Source of the DNA: Bifidobacterium myosotis
GTDB lineage: Bacteria; Actinomycetota; Actinomycetes; Actinomycetales; Bifidobacteriaceae
DNA length: 64,000 nucleotides
Assembly (NCBI RefSeq): GCF_002259745.1
Contig: NZ_MWWW01000013.1
Coordinates: 124,001-188,000, forward strand
Direction of reading: 5' to 3'
In this document: in pieces, positions 54,624-64,000 of the stretch
Position numbering within the stretch: position 1 is the stretch's first letter
How the letters are laid out: the number at the start of each line of letters is the position of its first letter
Position numbers and translations under genes: made by a program
Notes under the pieces: generated by a model
Seen by the model: the letters and a program-made list of their open reading frames with translations, nothing else
What the model was told of the DNA's origin: nothing
Database searches by the model: none

Positions 54624-55244
54624 ATGACATGGAATCCGTTCAAGAAGAAGGAAGAGGCCCAGAAACCCGCTGAGCCCGTCGTCAAGAAGGCCGACCCGCA
54701 GGGTCCGAAGGGCCGCCCGACCCCGAAGATGAAGAAGGCGCAGGCCGCCGGCATCCGCCCGCTGGTCCCGGCCGACCGCAAGGCCAGCGCCAAGGCCGCC
54801 AAGGCCCGTATGCGCGAGCGCGAGAACGCCGAATACGAGGCGATGCAGAAGGGCGACATCAACCACATGCCCAAGTCCGAACGTCTGCCGTGGCGCATCT
54901 ACATCCGCGACTACGTGGACGCCCGCATCAACCTCGGCGAATGGTTCATCCCGGTGATGATCGTCATCCTGGTCCTGTCCATGGTGGTCACCTCGGTGGC
55001 GCAGAACGCCTGGACGTCAATCCTGATGATGGTGCTCATGTACGGCTACCTCATTCTGGTGATCATCGACGTGGCGCTGATGTGGCGCAAGCTCAAGAAG
55101 AAGCTCATCGCCAAGTACGGCGAAGCGTCCGTGGCCAAGGGCTCCCGTTCCCTGACCTACGCATGGAGCCGCTCGATTCAGATGCGTCGCTGGAGGCTCC
55201 CCAAGCCGCGGTACGACAAACGCGGCCACTGGCCGGAGGACTAG
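54624..55244 (+). CDS. DUF3043 membrane protein
   Basis: A 206-residue protein with a basic N-terminus (TWNPFKKKEEAQKPAEPV), a conserved block (GIRPLVPADRKASAKAAKAR, then MQKGDINHMPKSERLPWRIY, IRDYVDARINLGEWFIP) and two membrane helices (~108-150), the DUF3043 architecture of Actinobacteria. There is no ribosome site; TAACCT ends 7 bases before the ATG, which suggests a leaderless message. A terminator follows at 55285. Function unknown. Confidence 0.85.
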   Translation: MTWNPFKKKEEAQKPAEPVVKKADPQGPKGRPTPKMKKAQAAGIRPLVPADRKASAKAAKARMRERENAEYEAMQKGDINHMPKSERLPWRIYIRDYVDARINLGEWFIPVMIVILVLSMVVTSVAQNAWTSILMMVLMYGYLILVIIDVALMWRKLKKKLIAKYGEASVAKGSRSLTYAWSRSIQMRRWRLPKPRYDKRGHWPED

Positions 55245-55284
55245 TCCGCCCTTACCTCCTCGTTTCCCCTCCTCACCGACGTTG

Positions 55285-55309
55285 CGAAGCCCCCATCACG
55301 GGGGCTTCG
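55285..55309 (+). terminator. Intrinsic terminator after the DUF3043 gene
   Basis: CGAAGCCCCC (55285-55294) and GGGGGCTTCG (55300-55309) form a perfect 10-bp stem with loop ATCAC, followed by TCGTTTTC. Confidence 0.85.
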
Positions 55310-55391
55310 TCGTTTTCCCGCGGATATCGCACCATGGCTTCCTATAATTGGCAGCAGTTGTCATAGGGTACGACCGATTCGAGGAGGATTC

Positions 55392-56879
55392 ATGAGCGAG
55401 CAGTACGATCTGGCAATCATCGGCGCAGGGCCCGGCGGCTATTCGACGGCGCTGCGAGCGGCCGAACTCGGCATGAACGTGGCCCTCATCGAACGCGACG
55501 CCACCGTGGGCGGCACCTGTCTGAACCGCGGATGCATCCCCTCCAAAGCGATCATCACCGCCACCCATACCATCGACGTCGTGCACCGCGCCGCCGAACT
55601 CGGCGTCAACGCCTCCGTGAACGGCATCGATTTCGGCGCATTACGCGACTACCGCATGCGCACGGTCGACACCATGGTCAAAGGACTGGCCGGCCTGCTC
55701 GCCCACCGCGGCGTCACCGTGCTGCGCGCCTCCGCCTCCTTCAACGCCGACAAGACCGACGCCGAAGGCCGGCACATCGTGCATCTGGCCCCCTCCCCCG
55801 GCCAGAACGGCATCCTGACCTATCACAAGGCCGAAGTGCCCGAACCATCCGGTTCCGCGCTGGACGTCATCGCCCACGACGTGGTGCTCGCCACCGGTGC
55901 CGAACCGCGCCCGTTGCCCGGCAACCCGTTCGCCGGGGCGCTCATCGACTCCACGCAGGCCCTCGAACTCAACGAATTCCCCTCCTCAGCGGTCATCATC
56001 GGCGCAGGCGCCATCGCCCTCGAATTCGCGTCGATGTGGAACGCGGCCGGATCGGACGTCACCCTGCTCATCCGCAAGGACCGCGTGCTGTCCGCATGGG
56101 ACCGCCGCGCCGGCGTGACCCTGACCCGCGAACTCAAACGCCACGGCGTGCATGTCATCACCCACACCGACGTGACCCATGTGGATACCGGCGCGAATCT
56201 GGGGGCCACGGTCCACTATCGGCATGCGGGCGAGGACACCGACCAGACCGTCTGGGGCGAAATCGCGCTGGCGGCCATCGGGCGCACACCGGTCACCGAT
56301 GCCGCGTGGGGCGTCGCGCTCGCCGACGACGGATGCGTGGTCACCAACCCCTACGGACGCACCAGCAAGTCCGGCGTCTGGGCGGTGGGCGACGTGACAG
56401 TCGGCCCGGCGCTGGCCCACCGCGCCTTCGCGCAGGGTCTGGTGATCGCCGAGATGCTGAGCGGACAGCACGTCAAGCCGGTGGACGACGATGCCGTGCC
56501 GCAGATCGTCTTCTCCTCACCCGAAGCCGCTTCGGTGGGGCTCACGCTCGATCAGGCGCAGGCCCGCGAGGATCTTGTCGAAGTCAAGGAGACCATCTAT
56601 CCGATGCTGTCCAACGCGCGCATGCTCATGCGCGGCAGCGGCGGCTCGCTGACCATCGTCTCCGGATGCGACGCGGCCGAACCGGACACCCCGCGCGTGC
56701 TCGGCGTGCACATGATCTCGCCGCTGGCATCGGACATCATCGCCGAGGCGGAGCAGCTCGTCGGCAATCGCGTGCCGCTGTCGGACGCCGCCCGGCTCAT
56801 CCATCCCCACCCCACCTTCAGCGAAACATTGGGCGAAGGACTGCTCAAGGCGGACGGGCGTCCCTTGAACACGCGCTGA
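55392..56879 (+). CDS. lpd: Dihydrolipoamide dehydrogenase-like flavoprotein
   Basis: A 495-residue FAD/NAD disulfide oxidoreductase. FAD motif DLAIIGAGPGGYSTALRAAE, redox-active disulfide VGGTCLNRGCIPSK, second nucleotide site SAVIIGAGAIALEFASMWNA, FAD-binding GVWAVGDVTVGPALAHRAFA, and the C-terminal dimer interface with HPHPTFSE supplying the His-Glu pair. It matches E3 rather than glutathione or mercuric reductase. Bifidobacteria generally lack the pyruvate dehydrogenase complex, and no E1, E2 or lipoate genes lie here, so its partner is unclear. GAGGAGG precedes the ATG. Confidence 0.93.
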   Translation: MSEQYDLAIIGAGPGGYSTALRAAELGMNVALIERDATVGGTCLNRGCIPSKAIITATHTIDVVHRAAELGVNASVNGIDFGALRDYRMRTVDTMVKGLAGLLAHRGVTVLRASASFNADKTDAEGRHIVHLAPSPGQNGILTYHKAEVPEPSGSALDVIAHDVVLATGAEPRPLPGNPFAGALIDSTQALELNEFPSSAVIIGAGAIALEFASMWNAAGSDVTLLIRKDRVLSAWDRRAGVTLTRELKRHGVHVITHTDVTHVDTGANLGATVHYRHAGEDTDQTVWGEIALAAIGRTPVTDAAWGVALADDGCVVTNPYGRTSKSGVWAVGDVTVGPALAHRAFAQGLVIAEMLSGQHVKPVDDDAVPQIVFSSPEAASVGLTLDQAQAREDLVEVKETIYPMLSNARMLMRGSGGSLTIVSGCDAAEPDTPRVLGVHMISPLASDIIAEAEQLVGNRVPLSDAARLIHPHPTFSETLGEGLLKADGRPLNTR

Positions 56880-56963
56880 CGGGCGGCATCAGGGAGCGTG
56901 CGGACCAGCGCACCTGATAGACTTGATGCCCAGTGTGTGTTTCGTCCCAACAAAGGAAGTGTG

Positions 56964-57746
56964 ATGGCTGAAAAGGACGCAAAGCCGAAGAAGCAGAGCA
57001 CGATCAAGCAGATCATCCAGATCTACAAGTACACCGCCAAGGAAGACAAGGCGCTGCCGTGGCTTGAGGCCGGCTCGTTCCTGCTGCCGGTGGTGGTGGC
57101 CGTAATCATCGGCCTGATCTTCAAGTGGAGCTGGCTCACCTGGATCTTCGTCATGATCACCGCCGTGATGCTCGGCATCCTGCTGGCCACGATGATGCTC
57201 ACCCGTCGTGCGGACGCCGTCGGCTACAAGCAGATCGACGGCAAGACCGGCGCGGCCATCAGCGTGCTGAGCAATATGGGCAAGGCCGGCTTCAACTTCC
57301 CGCAGGAGCCGGTGTGGGTCGACCCGCGTACCAAGGACGCCATCTGGCGCGGCACCTCGATGAACGGCATCTATCTGATCGGCGAGGGCGACTACGGCCG
57401 CGTGATGAAGGCCATGGACCGTCAGGAGCGCGAGATCAAGGGCGTCACCGCCGGCTCGTCCATCCCGGTCTACCGTATCGCCGTGGGCCACGGCCCCAAG
57501 CAGGTGCAGCTCAAGGACGTGCGCAAGGCCGTCACCAAGGCCAAGAGCTACGAGCCCACCGACCACAAGAACCCGCTCATCGCCAAGATTCACCCGCGTC
57601 GCCGCTTCCTGCTGACCAAGGCCGAGGTGTCCACGCTCGACGATCGTCTGCGCACGCTGCAGGCCAAGGCCGGCTACGGCATCCCCAAGGGCATTGATCC
57701 GAACCGTCGTCAGCGCGTCTCCCGTCGCGCCATGCGCGGTCGCTGA
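56964..57746 (+). CDS. DUF4191 membrane protein
   Basis: A 260-residue protein with two membrane segments near the N-terminus (LLPVVVAVIIGLIF and WIFVMITAVMLGILLATMML) and a soluble C-terminal part (VWVDPRTKDAIWRGTSMNGI, VGHGPKQVQLKDVRK). This is the DUF4191 pattern. In Mycobacterium the family member Rv2219 also lies next to glnA1, as here. AAAGGAAG precedes the ATG at 56964. Function unknown. Confidence 0.88.
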   Translation: MAEKDAKPKKQSTIKQIIQIYKYTAKEDKALPWLEAGSFLLPVVVAVIIGLIFKWSWLTWIFVMITAVMLGILLATMMLTRRADAVGYKQIDGKTGAAISVLSNMGKAGFNFPQEPVWVDPRTKDAIWRGTSMNGIYLIGEGDYGRVMKAMDRQEREIKGVTAGSSIPVYRIAVGHGPKQVQLKDVRKAVTKAKSYEPTDHKNPLIAKIHPRRRFLLTKAEVSTLDDRLRTLQAKAGYGIPKGIDPNRRQRVSRRAMRGR

Positions 57747-58226
57747 GTCCGGCATCGTTGGTCGGACGACGACCGGCCGAATCGCCCATCGACAACCGTC
57801 ACCGAACAGTCCCCGATGGCTTCCCTTACGGAAGGTATCGGGGACTGTTCGTATTCAGCCTGCCGTTGTTCCCGTTCTTATGACTTGGTACGCCACGTTA
57901 TAAGCTCGTTGATTTTACTTTGGAATCCCCTGTCGGCTCGCACATTACCGTCCTGAACCGCTCCTCTCCATTCCCATTCCCATGAGACGACCCGCCCGCC
58001 CTCGGCGGCCCATCCGATTCCACTGACGCGGTTCAAGCACTGTCCACGTTGCGGACGGGCCCGAACGGCGGCGCCTTGGCAGGGCACTGTATGTTTCGTT
58101 GGAATACCGGCGTTAGGCCAACGCAATCCACTATGTCGAAACATTCTCGTAACCCAAGTTTCGACCTTGCGAAACGCGCGATTTTACGATAGGTACCGTT
58201 ATATTTCATACGAAAGGAGCGGTCCC
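57747..58226. other. 480-bp region between the DUF4191 gene and glnA
   Basis: No gene is seen. It begins with a long hairpin: 15-bp arms CGAACAGTCCCCGAT (57803-57817) and ATCGGGGACTGTTCG (57837-57851) with a smaller stem inside. No T-run follows, so it may be a weak terminator or a structured 3' end. Then come ~300 bp with nothing recognised, and the glnA control region from about 58140. Confidence 0.6.
58158..58175. promoter_or_regulatory. GTTTC-N8-GAAAC dyad upstream of glnA
   Basis: A perfect 5-bp dyad at 58158-58162 and 58171-58175, 52-69 bp before the GTG start. GAAAC/GTnAC elements are the half sites of actinobacterial GlnR, and GTAAC occurs at 58149-58153. A nitrogen-control site is plausible but unproved. 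Confidence 0.4.
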
Positions 58227-59663
58227 GTGACCGAACTCAAGTCCAAGGAAGACGCCGAGGCCCTTATCAATAAGGAAGGCATCGAGTATGTCTCCGTCCG
58301 TTTCACCGATCTGATCGGCGTTCAGCAGCACTTCACCGTGCCGGCTAGCGAGTTCCTGAAGGACGCCTTCACCGAAGGCATGCCGTTCGATGGTTCGTCC
58401 GTGCAGGGCTTCCAGGCCATCAACGAGTCCGACATGAAGCTGGTCCCGGATATCACGACCGCCTTCGTGGATCCGTTCCGCAAGCACAAGACCCTCGACG
58501 TGGCCTTCTCCATCGTCGACCCGCTGACCGACGAGCCCTACTCCCGCGACCCGCGTCAGGTCGCCGGCAAGGCCGAGGCCTACCTGAAGTCCACCGGCAT
58601 CGCCGACACCGCGTCCTTCGCTCCGGAGGCCGAGTTCTTCATCTTCGACAAGGTGCGCTTCGAGAACTCCATGCAGCGTTCCTTCTACGAGGTGGACTCC
58701 ATCGAGGCCCCGTGGAACTCCGGCGTTGACACCGAAGAGGACGGCACCCCGAACATCGGCTTCAAGAACCGCGTCAAGCGCGGCTACTTCCCGGTTCCGC
58801 CGATTGACCACAGCCAGGACCTGCGCGACGACATGGTCGCCAACCTGCAGAAGGTCGGTCTGATCCTCGAGCGTTCCCACCACGAGGTGGCCGGCGCCGG
58901 TCAGCAGGAGATCAACTACCGCTTCAACACCCTGCAGCACGCTGGCGACGACCTGATGAAGTACAAGTACGTCGTCCACGAGACCGCCGCTCTGGCCGGC
59001 AAGTCCGTGACCTTCATGCCGAAGCCGATCGCCGGCGACAACGGCACCGGTATGCACTGCCACCAGTCCCTGTGGAAGGACGGCAAGCCGCTGTTCTACG
59101 ATGAGAAGGGTTACGCCGGCCTGTCCGATCTGGCCCGCTGGTACATCGGCGGCCTGATTAAGCACTCCTCCTCCGTGCTGGCCTTCACCAACCCGTCCCT
59201 GAACTCCTACCACCGTCTGGTCCCGGGCTTCGAGGCCCCGGTCAATCTGGTGTACTCCGCCCGCAACCGTTCCGCCGCCATCCGTATCCCGCTGGCCGGC
59301 ACCTCCCCGGCTGCGAAGCGCATCGAGTTCCGCGCTCCGGACCCGTCCTGCAACCCGTTCCTGGCCTTCTCCGCCCAGCTGATGGCTGGTCTGGACGGCA
59401 TCCTGAACCACATCGAGCCGCCGGAGCCGGTCGACAAGGACCTCTACGAGCTGCCTCCGGAAGAGCACGCCGGCATCAAGCAGGTGCCGAGCTCCTTGGC
59501 CGAGGCCATGGACGCGCTGGAAGAGGATCACGACTTCCTCACCGCCGGCGACGTGTTCACCGATGACCTCATTGAGACCTGGATCGGCCTTAAGCGCGAC
59601 GAGATCGATCAGGCCCGCCTGACCCCGACCCCGCTCGAGTACGAGCTCTACTACCACATCTGA
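58227..59663 (+). CDS. glnA: Glutamine synthetase, type I
   Basis: Makes glutamine from glutamate and ammonia. The 478-residue GSI has [20 protein letters not shown], the metal site [12 protein letters not shown], the ATP motif [40 protein letters not shown], and the adenylylation-site region [13 protein letters not shown] whose Tyr is the usual AMP acceptor, so it is the adenylylated beta type. The start is GTG at 58227 with GAAAGGAG upstream. Confidence 0.98.
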   Translation: MTELKSKEDAEALINKEGIEYVSVRFTDLIGVQQHFTVPASEFLKDAFTEGMPFDGSSVQGFQAINESDMKLVPDITTAFVDPFRKHKTLDVAFSIVDPLTDEPYSRDPRQVAGKAEAYLKSTGIADTASFAPEAEFFIFDKVRFENSMQRSFYEVDSIEAPWNSGVDTEEDGTPNIGFKNRVKRGYFPVPPIDHSQDLRDDMVANLQKVGLILERSHHEVAGAGQQEINYRFNTLQHAGDDLMKYKYVVHETAALAGKSVTFMPKPIAGDNGTGMHCHQSLWKDGKPLFYDEKGYAGLSDLARWYIGGLIKHSSSVLAFTNPSLNSYHRLVPGFEAPVNLVYSARNRSAAIRIPLAGTSPAAKRIEFRAPDPSCNPFLAFSAQLMAGLDGILNHIEPPEPVDKDLYELPPEEHAGIKQVPSSLAEAMDALEEDHDFLTAGDVFTDDLIETWIGLKRDEIDQARLTPTPLEYELYYHI

Positions 59664-59753
59664 TAGGTAGGGATTGGAATCGTTGGAATTCCAATGATTC
59701 TGCAACTCGTGGGTAGCCAAACGGGATACGTTGCTATCCCATGAACCTGCAAT

Positions 59754-59790
59754 AAAAATGGCCTCCGGTTATGCACCGGAGGCCATTTTT
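59754..59790 (+). terminator. Strong bidirectional terminator after glnA
   Basis: AAAAATGGCCTCCGG (59754-59768) and CCGGAGGCCATTTTT (59776-59790) form a perfect 15-bp stem with a 7-base loop, with A- and T-runs on either side. Confidence 0.95.
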
Positions 59791-59819
59791 GTTGCCCGTT
59801 GCGGGCGAGGCAATTTCGA

Positions 59820-59859
59820 CTCCCCCTATCAGTCGGCCCGCGAAATGGGTCTGAGGGGT
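59820..59859. repeat. Scattered GC-rich element (diverged copy)
   Basis: CTCCCCCTATCAGTCGGCCC then GCGAAATGGGTCTGAGGGG. It resembles the element at 19106-19127 (GGCCGCGAAGCGGACTGAGG). It lies between the glnA terminator and the 28-bp direct repeat. Confidence 0.5.
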
Positions 59860-59868
59860 AGTCATTCG

Positions 59869-59896
59869 TCAACGAATTTACGGCGCAGCACACTAG
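59869..59896. repeat. 28-bp imperfect direct repeat, copy 1
   Basis: TCAACGAATTTACGGCGCAG followed by CACACTAG. It matches 60918-60945 at 23 of 28 positions. The two copies flank the 124-residue protein gene and the CHY zinc-finger gene. Confidence 0.6.
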
Positions 59897-59932
59897 TGCC
59901 GCCTGTTGTTGATACCGTCACCAAGTCTTTGC

Positions 59933-60307
59933 TCAGAACAATGGGTCCATGCCGGTGGTCGGCTGTACCTTGGGGCGGGCCGGACGACCAATGTGACGCG
60001 CGTATACCAGCCAGCGGCCGTCACGGTTCTCCATGCGCGCCTCGAATTTGCCGCTTTCGAATCCGCGGCGTTCGCCGTTGCGGATCTTGAGCACCGCCTT
60101 GTTCGCCGCAGTACGATTCACCGACTCACCGACCTCGTACCAGCCGGGATGGGTTTTCAGCCACGCCGCCAGCGCCGGCCCATTGCGTTTGATCTGCGGA
60201 CGGGAATCCTCCAGTTCCGCGTCAAGCCCTTTCTTGCGACACTGCTGGAGAAAATGCGCCGCATCCAGTGGGTCATCGAATTGAACCCTGATCGTCGTTT
60301 TTCCCAT
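59933..60307 (-). CDS. Uncharacterised 124-residue protein
   Basis: Not recognised. Begins KTTIRVQFDDPLDAAHFLQQ and is basic overall, with a central GWYEVGESVNRTAANKAVLK and the strand RDGRWLVYARHIGRPARP near the end; no membrane segment or signal. It has no ribosome site, but TACAAT lies 8 bases before the ATG at 60307, which suggests a leaderless message. It is convergent with glnA and divergent from the CHY zinc-finger gene. A small nucleic-acid-binding or accessory protein is possible but only a guess. Confidence 0.65.
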   Translation of the reverse strand: MGKTTIRVQFDDPLDAAHFLQQCRKKGLDAELEDSRPQIKRNGPALAAWLKTHPGWYEVGESVNRTAANKAVLKIRNGERRGFESGKFEARMENRDGRWLVYARHIGRPARPKVQPTTGMDPLF

Positions 60308-60385
60308 AAATATTCATTGTATCGAGAAACCGGGCGTTTGCGCATCCCCCACTCCATGACATCGGGCGGTATGATGTGTCGCATT

Positions 60386-60895
60386 ATGGGGATGGACATC
60401 GTAGGAATGGGGCGCCGCGCCGATGAGGCTGCGGTACCGCTTGAAGCATCAGTGGCACCATCAGTGGCGCACGACCGGAGCGAGCGAAGAGGCCGAGACG
60501 ATACAAGGAGCCGGCGGCAAGACCAAGACGGCCATGATATCCCCAACAACCAGACCCTGCCCGTCCCCATCATCCACGGTTTGGATGTGGACGGGCAGGG
60601 CCGTTGCCGGCACTGGCATTCACCGCTGGACATCGTGGCCAACCGCTTCGCCTGCTGCGGCGAGTATTACGCCTGCTACCAATGCCACGACGCACTGGCC
60701 GGTCACCCACGCATCCCGTGGAGCGACCCCGACTCCCCCGCCGTGATGTGCGGCGTATGCCGGCATCAGATGACCGAAGCCGAATACGGCCGGGCCATGG
60801 AATCCACCGAACCGCACTGCCCGTCATGCGGCGCCCGGTTCAATCCCGGCTGCCGGCTGCACCACGACATCTATTTCGGGGAATGCCCGGCCTAG
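60386..60895 (+). CDS. CHY zinc-finger protein
   Basis: A protein of about 169 residues. The C-terminal half is a CHY zinc finger: HGLDVDGQGRCRHWHSPLDI, then ANRFACCGEYYACYQCHDAL, CGVCRHQMTEAEYG and CPSCGARFNPGCRLHHDIYF, with the full set of Cys and His ligands. The first ~60 residues are charged and not conserved-looking. The start is uncertain: ATGs at 60371, 60386, 60392 and 60407 are in frame and none has a good ribosome site; TATGAT at 60370 may be a -10 box, favouring 60386. Role unknown; in other bacteria this family is uncharacterised. Confidence 0.8.
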   Translation: MGMDIVGMGRRADEAAVPLEASVAPSVAHDRSERRGRDDTRSRRQDQDGHDIPNNQTLPVPIIHGLDVDGQGRCRHWHSPLDIVANRFACCGEYYACYQCHDALAGHPRIPWSDPDSPAVMCGVCRHQMTEAEYGRAMESTEPHCPSCGARFNPGCRLHHDIYFGECPA

Positions 60896-60917
60896 CGGCC
60901 AGTCTCACAACTGATAA

Positions 60918-60945
60918 TCACCGAATTTCTGACGCAACACACTAG
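60918..60945. repeat. 28-bp imperfect direct repeat, copy 2
   Basis: TCACCGAATTTCTGACGCAA followed by CACACTAG; 23 of 28 positions match 59869-59896. The last bases include the stop codon of the CDF transporter gene (TAG on the minus strand, 60944-60942). Confidence 0.6.
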
Positions 60946-61913
60946 GCCTGCTTGGCCCGCCAGATGTCCGGCTCGACGTAGATCTCCCACTCGTACCATG
61001 GCAGCGTGCGACGGACGTTGGTCTCGATCTTGTCCACAGTCTCGACGTCGTAATCGCGATCCAGCTTCGAGGTCTCCACCTTGAGGCACAGCAGCACGGA
61101 ATCCTCGTCCATGTGGATGGCCTGCATGTTGATGAGCCGGTCCACTCCGGCTGTGTCTTCCACGGCCTTCACCACGAGCGCGCGCGTGCTGCGGTCAAGG
61201 CTTTCACCCACCAGCAGCGAACCGGACTTGAACGCCAGCGCCGCCGATCCGCACACCAGCACCAGACCGACCAGCATGCCGCCGATGGCATCGTACAGTT
61301 CGTCGCCGGTGACGATCGACAGGCCGATGCCCAGACCTGCGAACGCCAGACCGATCAGGGCCAGCGTATCCTCCATCATCACCGAGGCGAGTTCGGCGGA
61401 TTTGGTGCGCCGCCAGAAGCCGATCAGCGAATCGTCCTCCACCTGCACGCGCTTCATCCGTTCGCGTGCTTCGTGGACGGACGTGTGCAGACCATATCCC
61501 TCAAGACATGCGGAGACGCCGACCACCACAAGCGCGGCGATGAGTTCCACGGAATTCGCATCGCGCGACATCGTACCCTCGAGCAGACCGACGAGCTTGC
61601 CTGCGGCCTGCGAGACGGCGAATACACCACCGACGAAGAACAGCAGCGTGGCCACGATGAAACTCGCAAGGTACTTCACGCGATGCAGACCGAACGGATG
61701 GTCACCGCGGGATTGATGATCCGAGGCCCGGTCCCCCACCATCAACACGAGCTCGTTCGCGCAATCCGCCACCGAGTGCACGGATTCGGAGAACATGGAC
61801 GATGAACCAGTGAACGCGGCCGCCGCGAATTTGGCGCAGGCGACACCGACGTTGGCAAGCAGCGCGGCCTTGACCGCCGCGCCCGCATTCTTCTGATTGT
61901 TCTGATCAGACAC
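60942..61913 (-). CDS. Cation diffusion facilitator (CDF) family transporter
   Basis: A 323-residue divalent-metal/proton antiporter with about six membrane segments. The CDF signature is SSSMFSESVHSVADCANELV, the His/Asp region is RGDHPFGLHRVKYLASFIVA, and MMEDTLALIGLAFAGLGIGL holds the second metal-site helix. A soluble C-terminal ferredoxin-like domain (~240-320) follows. It would export Zn, Mn, Fe or Co; which one cannot be told. The start is GTG at 61913 with GAGGGAG upstream. Confidence 0.92.
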   Translation of the reverse strand: MSDQNNQKNAGAAVKAALLANVGVACAKFAAAAFTGSSSMFSESVHSVADCANELVLMVGDRASDHQSRGDHPFGLHRVKYLASFIVATLLFFVGGVFAVSQAAGKLVGLLEGTMSRDANSVELIAALVVVGVSACLEGYGLHTSVHEARERMKRVQVEDDSLIGFWRRTKSAELASVMMEDTLALIGLAFAGLGIGLSIVTGDELYDAIGGMLVGLVLVCGSAALAFKSGSLLVGESLDRSTRALVVKAVEDTAGVDRLINMQAIHMDEDSVLLCLKVETSKLDRDYDVETVDKIETNVRRTLPWYEWEIYVEPDIWRAKQA

Positions 61914-62113
61914 GATTGGTCACTCCCTCACACAGCATTGTAGGCGGGCTGCAATCGGGCATGACACACCTTGGACGACAGCCGAAACAGTCAGCATGAC
62001 CAATGACCAGTCAATGACCAGCCGGCGGGAGCTCGATGAACGGACGCCGGGCAACCGGCGAATATCCGCCGATCGACCACCGAACAACCAGCGCACGGCG
62101 TCGGCTAGAGTAG

Positions 62114-64000
<1,887 letters not shown>

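Noticed and set aside
57803-57851. A standard intrinsic terminator after the DUF4191 gene
   Set aside because: The hairpin is strong but no T-run follows, so I list it only as a structured element.

Overview
The window is chromosomal DNA of a high-GC Gram-positive bacterium, almost certainly a Bifidobacterium of the longum/breve type. I infer this from protein character, strong AAGGAG-type ribosome sites and gene order; no database search was run. Much of the minus strand is a conserved actinobacterial backbone, also known from Mycobacterium. Read downstream from about 49.6 kb it runs: tsnR-like methyltransferase, pheS, pheT, (DUF4190 protein), argC-J-B-D-F-R-G, [island], argH, [thiazole genes and others], tyrS, TPR protein, HAD-IIA phosphatase, small protein, tlyA, [trkH/trkA and a repeat array on the other strand], nadK, recN.

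Layout. 1-2.1 kb: truncated Na+/H+ antiporter, GNAT acetyltransferase and HAD hydrolase. 2.2-5.1 kb: recN and nadK. 5.3-8.7 kb (plus strand): potassium uptake genes trkH and trkA, a 21-bp-phased inverted repeat array and a bactofilin-like gene. 9-14.7 kb: tlyA to tyrS. 14.9-20.6 kb: membrane protein, HD protein, rhodanese-TusA-DsrE fusion, ThiF-like protein, thiG and thiS, headed by a TPP riboswitch. 20.9-22.3 kb: argH. 22.4-34.3 kb: a type I restriction-modification island. 34.3-35.9 kb: a DUF1648 membrane protein and a GntR regulator. 36.2-44.0 kb: argG to argC with ArgR operators. 44.2-49.6 kb: DUF4190 protein, pheT, pheS and tsnR. 49.7-53.0 kb: an ECF transporter (ykoE/D/C type) for a thiamine precursor under a second TPP riboswitch. 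53.1-59.7 kb: M20 dipeptidase, DUF3043, orphan Lpd, DUF4191 and glnA. 59.9-64 kb: two small genes, a CDF transporter and ligA, which runs off the edge.

The most interesting part is the restriction island. Six overlapping minus-strand genes form one apparent operon: ribbon-helix-helix protein, GIY-YIG/DUF4357 protein, hsdM, hsdS, AlbA-type ATPase, hsdR. Upstream lie two silent half-hsdS cassettes in opposite orientations, with a tyrosine recombinase gene between them. All four target recognition domains (TRDs) are bounded by matching repeats, so the locus should shuffle DNA specificity by inversion. Unusually, the inverted cassette faces the active hsdS across hsdM and the operon's probable promoter. 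Single inversions would therefore flip that promoter and hsdM away from hsdR. This could give modification-only states as well as new specificities.

Thiamine metabolism is a second theme. One TPP riboswitch controls the thiazole genes and the other the precursor transporter, so synthesis of one half of thiamine and uptake of a precursor answer to the same signal.
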